From positions 35,071,143 through 35,135,142 of the forward strand of contig NC_088714.1 in assembly GCF_963576615.1 (NCBI RefSeq): DNA of 64,000 bases. The letters run 5' to 3'. This DNA is from Watersipora subatra (lineage: Eukaryota; Bryozoa; Gymnolaemata; Cheilostomatida; Watersiporidae). This document shows, piece after piece, positions 55,523-64,000 of the stretch. The notes below the pieces were generated by a model. The model worked only from the letters and a program-made list of their open reading frames with translations. It was not told the DNA's origin and did not search any database. How positions within the stretch are numbered: position 1 is the first letter of the stretch; each line of letters begins with the position of its first letter. A program made the position numbers and the translations under genes.

Positions 55523-58500
55523 ATGACGTCTAGAAAAGGAAGTACGAAAAACAAAAAAAAGATAGAAATATCAAAACCATCCAACTTCGAGCACAGGGTT
55601 CACACAGGTTATGACGCTGGACAAGGAGAATTTGTTGACCTACCCAAGCAGTGGGCTGGGGTTATTTCACCAAAATCGAGGCCACAGCCTTTTGTCGACC
55701 CAAATGCCATCACCCAGGTAAGCCTGTCCTTTCAGATTTAAGCTGTAAGCTATTGCTAAGGCTTGCATTAACATCTTGCAGATTTATCAGTGAGTAACAA
55801 CACTAACCTGCTACAACCTGCTACAGCCTGCTACAACCTGCTACTATTTTAATAACGCTTTCATTGCTATTTTCTATGTCAATTCAAGGATGGACGCAGT
55901 CTTATTGTTTTGTTATTTATGTGAAATATCGTACGTAAGTGAGGTTGCTTCCTCATTCATTTCTTATCTTACAAGTTGACAAAATCTTAATGAGGATGAA
56001 TATAAGAAGAGCACCGTTGCCTTTGATCACGCTGACTTTCGTTACTCTATACTTACCTTTTAACTCCTACCTGCAGTCTTGTATGAGTGTAATGCTTCAT
56101 GGAATGCTTATCGACAGCGTAGCAGCACCTAGTTCAGTTACATTGGGCTCCTAGTATATAATGAGTGGGTAGTTACTATCACGAGCGCCTATACCCTATT
56201 CACATTTAGCAATTCACTCACAAAGCCTTCAGACAACTGCCAGTGCAAAAAAGTGCAGAATGGTGGTTTTTAGGATGTATTTGTTATAAGTCAGGCATTT
56301 ATGGCTCATTTTGGATTGCGTTAAATACATGTAAAACTGTAAGCTACTGTTGTATTAGAGTGAGTGCTTAATGGCTATAACGCCTGCTGCTTTTAAACGT
56401 CTCCATCTCTCCATCTCTAAACAGCTTCCACTTATAAAATATGATGCTAATGGAATCTCTATTACTATTGCTACATGGATAGCTCTCAAGTGCCATGGAA
56501 TGGTGTGCACTACAAAGTACGCCATGTGAAAATAAATTTATTTTGGAGATCTCTGGGAACATATTACCAGTTGGATCGTCTGCCTCATATGAGAGAAGAA
56601 AAGGGAGTTAATGGCTGCTCTTTAGATTATAAGGAAGTTATTAATATACAGCTGATTGTCTCCTCTTTTTAATGTGCAATTTTTTCAGCCACATCTCTGT
56701 ATGTTTGAAGTTTTTGGCTGTTGTATACTTCTAACCTTCGCGAAAACTCATCAATAACAGCTATTGCGTTAGCCATTTTTTTGATATAGTATTATAGTAA
56801 AGAATTAAGCATTCTACATTACACAAATACCGGGAAACTGTATTCTTTTGATAATACTCACCTAAATTTCACTGCGAAATTTGATCAAAAGCTTATTTTT
56901 TGATCAGAGATTCATTTGTAAAGAGCTTCATGTGTGACAGCAAAAGTATCAATTATTCATTTTAGCTAACTGTTAACAGTCAGCTAACCAGCATTGTTAA
57001 CAGTCAGCTAACCAGCACTGTTAACAATCAGCTAACCAGCATTGTTAACAGTCAGCTAATCAGCAAATGATAACAAATTTAATTGATTTGAGAGGGTTAA
57101 CAGTTGCTGAGTGTGTAATAATTATCAAGGCTGCCAGACATTTTATTTATATATAAAATTAAGTCTAAAGCGTGCCAATTTTCAGCACTCTGCGTTTCCG
57201 ATGTGAATAGTTTCATTACTAGTTGTATGGAAGCCCTAGTCATTCATGGGGTGGCCAACATCTGTTGTTTGGGTCCATCAGCGGCTCTTGTAAAACGGTG
57301 CGTGAAGAACCGATTTACATTGGTCAACGCTTCTTTCTGGATCTATTTGCAGCAGAATGTGCTGAGGGGCATGAACTCACCAACAGGAAGTGGAGGAGGT
57401 GAACCATATGGGTACCCACCACCTCAGCGCAACGGTTACGGAGATGAACACTTGAGGACTATGCCTAGCCGTTCGGATTCGATGCGAGATGAGGAGGGGC
57501 CACCATGGCAGCACCCTGAGCTCGGATACCAACATAGCCCGAGTACCCCATCCTGGCATGACCCAAACAGGTTCATTTCTCTTACAATTTAGCTTATTCC
57601 ATCTGTGTGATTATCAGATGTATGATTGTAATGCATTTCGCACGTGTCTGTGCTGGTTATAGACAAAATGGAGGGAGCATTCGGCACAATGGCAATGGAC
57701 AGGGCGCATGGATGGACGGAAGAGATGGCTGGGATGGCCAGCCTAGGCAGGAAGGACGCAGGTGTGTACGCCTCTTCATAGCCACTTGATTTTTGAGCAA
57801 TATTTTTGCTTTCAGGGAGTATATTTGTTCTAAACTCTAGCATGTGTTTTTGATATCAAATAGCATGTACCAGCTCTGCCTGGTTGAGCGGATGGTTTGC
57901 TTTTGGATAGCGTACAAGTACATGTGAGAGACGTGTGCAGACGGCTGTTGTGCAGAACTGAAGCAGAAGATGGGTGTTGAGAGTGAGCTGCATGTAATTA
58001 ATCCTAGCTATAATTATCATGCCTAAATAAATGGCTAATAAACTACCTTACCGCCATCTTTGCTTTTCTTTTTTCACATCCAGTGCATAATGACTAGCAT
58101 TTAGAGGCCTGGCTGCCTCCGCTTACGGTAACATATTATGATTCCTTTGACACTCGCAGTCAAAACTAGCTCGATAATTACTAAAATACTACTATTGTAA
58201 TGATGACTGTATCCTTCATCTCCTGATTGTTTCTCATTACATTGGCTGTACAGCTAGAATTAAGGCCGAGTTTTGGCTGTACACCTAGAACTAAGGCCGA
58301 CTATCTATCCCACAGCTACACATGAAACATCTAGCCATTGCTTGGATTAGATGTCTGAAATACGCACAACTATGTAGCTTAATAGATCATGGCCTTGCCA
58401 CCTAGATCGTGCAAACTGTTTATTATTAGCAGACAAATACCGATGTTGTTATATCATCACTTCTAAAGTCTGCGAGTCTCAAATGAAAATAGCATCAATT

Positions 58501-61500
58501 GAAAACTGATAAAAATGTAAAAGGAATTCTACTTAATAGCGCTGGGTAACATTACTGGCCCGCAGGTTACTCCTTTGCCAAAGACATCCATCGTGTTATA
58601 TAGCCTATGGTTAATGTATTTGTTTTATTTGAAACGGTGGTCTAAATTGGCTTGCCTCATCTTGACAAAGAGGAAAATGCTGCTGGAGCGAGGCAACTTG
58701 GCTTAAACCATGTTATGAATGCCATTTACACGTGTGGCTTATAACTTATTGTGTACCACGAGCCGCATGCAGGGACTGGGTGCAGCGTTTGAATTTGGTC
58801 AAGAACCGTATGGCTAGGGTTTAGTAGGTTTGGTGATAAACATTTTTGATTGATGAGTAGTTAATTAGCCTATCTTTTCTGTACTTAAATGAACGGAAAC
58901 AATCTGCTGCCTATGTTGACCTGATCGGAATGTGTTTATAGCCCACTCTGAGCTCAGTTTCACTTTGCAAAATCATTAAATTTTTATTGTGATCGCTTCA
59001 TCGAAATGACCAGCCGTGTCCGATGCACTACAGCTATGGAGGCTCCACAAATCGTAGATCTATGTACTACTCACGATTCTTAGTCTGGTAATAGTACTAT
59101 CGCCGATGGTTATTGTATTTCTAACAGCATTAGTAATGATGATAGTAGTAGTAGATGGTCTGAAAAGTGTCCATGCTCATTCTGCAACACATTTGTAGAC
59201 TTGCTTTATGGCATCAGCCAATATAAAATTCTATGCTGATTCATTGACTATCAAAATCTTTACCATAGCCCTTGTGGTTGAAAATCATCGAAATTATATA
59301 TTGAAAATCAAATATTTAATTGTCTCGGTAAAAAATGAATTGAGTGACGAAAGTATTAAAAAGCAACAATCTAGTCAGCGACAGCTTTTCTAACTCTTTA
59401 ATCTGATAGACTAGTAGCGGGCTTGCTGTGGTACAGCCCTATGACTGCGGCATACATCTGTTGGCTGTGTATGCACAGCTTGTCTCATTCTCAATAAATC
59501 ATACCTGTCACTTGCACTTGCTTTGGTATTCAGTGGGCTCACTACATGCTCACTGCATGATTTCTATGTTATCAAGTAGACACTTAGACACCTTCAACCC
59601 ATTGGCCTTTTAACTGTTTAGTATACAGAGTACTAGGGAGTTGTACAGAGTACTAGGAGTTATACAGAGTATTAGGGAGTTATACAGAGTATTAGGGAGT
59701 TGTACAGAGTACTTAGGAGTTATGCAGAGTACTCGGAGCTATACAGGGTATTTGGGTGTTTTACAGAGTACTAGGGTTTTATACACATTATTGAAAGTTT
59801 GTACATCTAGTAAGCTGTTTCGCAACACATTTCTCAGATTTGCTTTTGGTGAAAGGGTTGAAACCCATAGAATGGCAGCACTGGATCTAAAACTGGTTGT
59901 CTAGGAAGCTGCCTCCATGGAGCTACAATGACTTTGGTTTCAATTGGTACAAGAGTCAGGTGAAAGTCATTGACCTTGTGGTGTTGAGGACTGACTTGAC
60001 AGCATGGCATGCGTGTTGCAGGGGTTCAGGGCTTTGGGCTGGCAGCCCTCCACAACAACAGTCTTCTGGATGGAACCCAAACGATCCCATGCGCAGTCAA
60101 ACACTAGATGGCCGAGGCAGTGGGGGGCGTGTGCCTCCACCCGTCAGACCCAAGCCTCAGATGAGACCAAACTCCAGCTATCAAGTCAACGAGGATATGT
60201 CTCATCGCGGTGCGTCACTATTTGTTGTTTTTCTTGTAATTGCTGTTGTATATGTAAGGTGGTAGGTAGGCGAGCCGGCACTGCGCTTAAGGCTCTGCTG
60301 AACTCATGAACACATCTGCTTTCATTAATCCGCTTTCATTAATTTGAAGCATCCATGTACACCCGTACACTTACTATTGTTGTTACTCATCGCTTGTTAC
60401 TGCAGTTTATTTTGTTTAGAATGCTCTAACAAGCTGGTCATATCTTTCAGGGATGTCACTTGACCATATTCGCTATGTTTGTTATTGCTGCTATAACTGC
60501 TGGCTTGTGGGGAGAAATAACTACACTTTTCTCAGCTATTGACTGATGAGTGCTATATTATACATTCCCTGGCCCACAGCCAGCTATTCAGCTCTCTGTT
60601 TATATAAGTTAATACGGGCTAAGGCTGTAGCCAGCTTCAGCTACTAGCTACCAGCTACTAGCTACCATATCATTTACTAATGCTTCTTTCATTGCTCCTT
60701 TATTGCCCATTGTAATGTGAGATCTTCATAAAAAATCATTCTGCTCACTAGACGTGACATAGTTTTAACTGGCCGATGTATTGTCTCACTTAAAGTTGAG
60801 CTATTCTTCATGCCCGTCGCTCTTTAGTTGCCAAGACTCACTCGCGACTGTAATTTCCTGTAGTGAATGGGAGTGTTGTGCAAGAGATAATACTGAGCAT
60901 ACGGTTCCTCGTGAATGCAAATCAGCCAGATGTGGTGGAGCTAAACGCTGTGCGTCGGTTGTGCTTTGCCTTGATGAATATCCGGATGATTTTCTTTGTT
61001 TGGTGTCGAGTGTTTTTGTATCTTGTTGAGGTTGGCTGGTGTCGAGTCGATATCTAAATTTTTATCTACCAACATTAGTATTGCGCCACGTAAAGATTTG
61101 TATGTGGTAGTAACGCATGCATTCTACCATCAGTAAAGAAACCAAATTAGACCAAGTACAACCGGGTTGTAATCCAAAAAGGTTTAGGCCTCTTTTGTGT
61201 ATAGAGATTCTCAAATGAAAACATTGACTTATCTTCATATAAGCCTTCCGTGATTTTAATAAACATTTATAGTCTTGCATTGATAGTCAGCTCACAATTC
61301 TAAGCAACGTACACGTGTACATCTTGCTCGTTTATAATGTACTTACTCTGTGTATGTAGTGAGCTGGGGTGTAGTTTCACTGGATGAGAATCAACTCGTA
61401 GTGCGTAAAACTGTAAAAAGATTCACCAGTTGATACAGCCAACAATCCAGATTTCGACGAGAAATTTACTGTTTTTTTGTTCTATATATTGCTATGCATT

Positions 61501-63996
61501 TGTTGAGCTGTTCTTTTATTGGCTGATGATTAATGCATTGTTGAAGTGAATTGCATCTGAAATTAAACCTTGCTCTTCAGCGGGCTACAGAACTTTACTC
61601 TATAACTTGTTATTATCCTAAGAGTTCCTGCTATTGTGCACTCACTTTTGGCTCTAGCTGATAAGCAAAAACAGCTTTTGCGCATGGCCAGCTCATATAT
61701 GTCCTTTTAGGGTGCTGCCCCCTGGATGCTAGGTGTTTGGTGCACTTGGTGATGGGGACCTTTACATTTGCTTGACATTTGATGTCAATAACATTAACAA
61801 CTGTAGCAACCATGTTGGTAGTCATACTTTTTATATCGCTTGCATTTCATTGGCTAATTTGCCTGATGGTAGGGGCGCAGTTATCTTGAAGTAATGATTT
61901 CCTAACAAAAACATGCATTTCCATGTATACGCCTTACATGTTTTCAGCTTTTATTATTGTAGTATCATCGTACAATGACAGGCCAGATATGCCACCTATA
62001 GGCTACCAGAGCCTGCCAAGAGGAGGTCCTGCCCGTAGTCCGAGCATGTCACACAACATGGGCTATGGTGGCAATTCTCAGATCCCGCTCCCTGGACTGG
62101 CCAGTGGTCTGCCTCAGCACGCTAGGCACGGTATGCACCTTTTGTTACCAGTTTCCTATTAATGTGTCTTCGCTGTGTTTGTGTTCCTTGTGTAGTTGCT
62201 ATGTTCGCTCCATGTATTTGCGCTAGCTCTTGGTTGTTATAATGGTACTCCTGTTGTACTAACTGTTGTACTAAACTTTAGCACCCAGCAATCTTGAAAA
62301 TATGTTGATCAAATTTACCACAAGCCTGATAAAATTGTACAGAAACTTCTTCATTTTATAACAGTACCAAAAGTCTAGGGCTATTCCAACAGCGCCGTGG
62401 TACCTCTCTCAAAGCCTGGCTACATGCACCAACAAAATTCGTAATTTGCTTAGCCAATGCATTGGCGATATTTCGTTTCAAAATAAAGATGTTGCTTTAT
62501 GTCAGTAGAGCTAGAACCAATGCGTAGAAACCATTGGCTGAAAACCATCGGCTGAAAACCATCGGCTGAAAACCATCGGCTGAAAACCATCGGCTGAAAA
62601 TCATCGGCTGAAAACCATCGGCTGATTTTACTCATTTCTATTTTATTTATTTCTACAAAAGCTAATTTTATGGACGATTTACTTGTGAACGATGATGACA
62701 ACAGACAGATATTTAAGAGCTATATGATGACAGACAGATATGTAAGAGCTATATGATGACAGACAGATATGTAAGAGCTATATGATGACAGACAGATATG
62801 TAAGAGCTATATGATGACAGACAGATATGTAAGAGCTATATGATGACAGATAGACAGATATGTAAGAGCTATATGATGACAGATAGACAGATATGTAAGA
62901 GCTATATGATGACAACAGACAGATATGTAAGAGCTATATGACAGATATGTAAGAGCTATATGATGACAGATAGACAGATATGTAAAAGCTATATGAAAGC
63001 TACTCGTATAAATTGGAACTGCTTGTGAAACATCTTAAATAACTCTTGGTAATCAAATACCTCTTCTGCTATAGTTTGGTTTGTTACGAAACCTACACAT
63101 TGTTGTACTATATACATAGATGTATATATGTATATATTTATATATATTGCAGTTAACAATTATTCAAGTCTATCAATTACTTTATACACTAGAAGACTGT
63201 CGCCCTGACTTGCTGTAACATGCTGCTAAATGACAAATATAACAATTGAATAATTTATTAACCATTGTCAAGCCGTATTTCCTGTCTGTCAGTGTGTCAG
63301 TGTATTGTGATGGTTTTGATCAGATTCACCGCGCGACATGACGGATGGAAGCATGCATAGTCCGCACATGTCCCCTTACACTGACCAGCGGTCTCCTAAT
63401 GGTTACAACCCCTCCACTCTCACTCGACAGCCACAAAACATCAATGGTAGCAGTCCGCTGCCGCCACAGCCGCAGCAGTTTGATAAGGTGAGTCTGCTCG
63501 GCATGGCTAAGTTTGTTGAGCATAATGGACTTGTCATTTTCCCTGTTTCCTTCATTCTTTCGCCTTTCTCTTGGGCTATCAAACCTGAACGACATGGCTT
63601 AGGGATGGAATCAACTCTGCATATGGACACACCTCACTATGGATGGAGTACATGTGTTGCTCAGTGGGCATTGCTTTACAGGTAGACAAGTTGCTCATTT
63701 ATTACACTTGTCCCGCTTATCGCTGCTCCTTGCTGCCTGCTCCTTGCCAGGCCTCTTCTTTTATCACTGCATGCAATGTCTTTTCCCTGCTCTCCCATAA
63801 CTGGCTTGGCTAGCTTTGCTCATGCATGGTGTCCATTATATAGGCTGGTAAGGACCTAGCCTCGGCTAATGATAACGGGAATGGGTTGCCCGGCTTTTCC
63901 ACCCCACCTCAGTCCAACTCTCAGCTACACAATCAAATCACTCCGGCATCTAATAGTTCCAAACCGCTGGAACATCAAAGACTCACTCATGATCAG
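55523..63996 (+). CDS. Group II p21-activated kinase (PAK4/mbt type), N-terminal part
   Basis: Seven exons, 55523-55717, 57353-57570, 57663-57761, 60022-60209, 61963-62130, 63324-63487 and 63844-63996, chain in phase for 395 codons and run off the window at a donor (63997). The ATG has an in-frame TAA eight codons upstream. Residues 14-44 form the Cdc42/Rac-binding CRIB motif (IEISKPSNFEHRVHTGYD, conserved I16, S17, P19, F22, H24, H27, G29). Residues 53-60, RPQPFVDP, match the PAK4 autoinhibitory pseudosubstrate segment. The rest is a low-complexity Pro/Gly/Ser/Gln/Asn linker with SH3-type proline runs (VPPPVRPKP, SSPLPPQPQ). The last exon ends KPLEHQRLTHDQ, equivalent to the segment just before the kinase fold in PAK4. 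The kinase domain is outside the window. Group II PAKs act downstream of Cdc42 on actin and adhesion. Spaced exons and alternative acceptors suggest linker isoforms. Confidence 0.92.
55800..55845. repeat. Short CCTGCTACAA tandem repeat
   Basis: Four to five copies of a 10-bp unit, CTGCTACAAC or CTGCTACAGC, in PAK intron 1. Confidence 0.8.
56968..57066. repeat. 24-bp minisatellite in PAK intron 1
   Basis: Four to five copies of GTTAACAGTCAGCTAACCAG(CATT), 24 bp apart. Confidence 0.9.
59636..59790. repeat. About 20-bp degenerate tandem repeat
   Basis: Eight imperfect copies of GTTATACAGAGTACTAGGGA, 18-20 bp each, in PAK intron 3. Confidence 0.85.
62527..62624. repeat. 14-bp tandem repeat in PAK intron 5
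   Basis: Seven copies of AAAACCATCGGCTG. Confidence 0.92.
62692..62995. repeat. 29-bp minisatellite in PAK intron 5
   Basis: About ten copies of GACAGACAGATATGTAAGAG(CTATATGAT), some lengthened to 33 bp by an extra ATAG or ACA step, indicating slippage inside the GACAGA part. Confidence 0.92.
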
Positions 63997-64000
63997 GTAA

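Noticed and set aside
1-64000. CRISPR array, operons, phage or other prokaryotic systems
   Set aside because: Tandem arrays here lack unique spacers of constant length, and all recognised genes are intron-containing animal genes.

Overview
The window is animal nuclear DNA. Its genes are split by GT-AG introns, it is AT-rich, and it is crowded with DNA transposons and minisatellites. There is no operon structure, CRISPR array or prokaryotic signal. The gene set (FRG1, a CXorf65 homologue, TMED10, mitochondrial L33, a group II PAK) together with the repeat load suggests an invertebrate, but the sequence alone does not fix the phylum. Most long open frames here are chance or repeat-derived. The genes were found by chaining short exons by phase and by remembered family motifs; no database search was possible.

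Layout. 1-7654: mostly non-coding, with three copies or pieces of an ~880 bp element with long inverted ends flanked by TTAA. 7655-15269 (+): a complete seven-exon FRG1 homologue. 15892-21213 (-): a CXorf65-like gene, tail to tail with FRG1. A decayed Tc1/mariner element (17218-18998) sits in its intron. 21.3-35 kb: essentially non-genic. It holds a 35-bp minisatellite, a three-level nested insertion (hAT-type element inside a pogo/Tigger-like element inside a palindromic satellite), another TTAA element, a 17-bp TATA-rich array and an 11-bp array. 35351-35457 (-): one clear internal exon of a bL33m (MRPL33) gene. 38769-41231 (-): a possible two-exon end of an unrecognised Cys-rich protein. 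Its intron carries two TTAA elements that abut at one shared TTAA.

42919-48875 (+): a complete four-exon TMED10/p24-delta gene with transposon remains in its first intron. 49-55.4 kb: repeat copies plus weak minus-strand coding candidates (an exon pair at 50545-52625 and a 32-codon ORF at 53643-53741). 55523-63996 (+): the N-terminal 395 codons of a group II p21-activated kinase (PAK4/5/6 or mushroom-bodies-tiny type). It has the CRIB and pseudosubstrate segments and a Pro/Gly/Ser-rich linker; the kinase domain lies beyond the right edge.

The identified genes act in unrelated housekeeping roles: RNA biogenesis, early secretory traffic, mitochondrial translation and Cdc42 signalling. I see no sign that they form one pathway. 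The most distinctive content is the transposon record. Target-site duplications, an empty-site comparison and nesting allow a relative order of insertions to be read. I do not see convincing evidence of a wholly new biological system.
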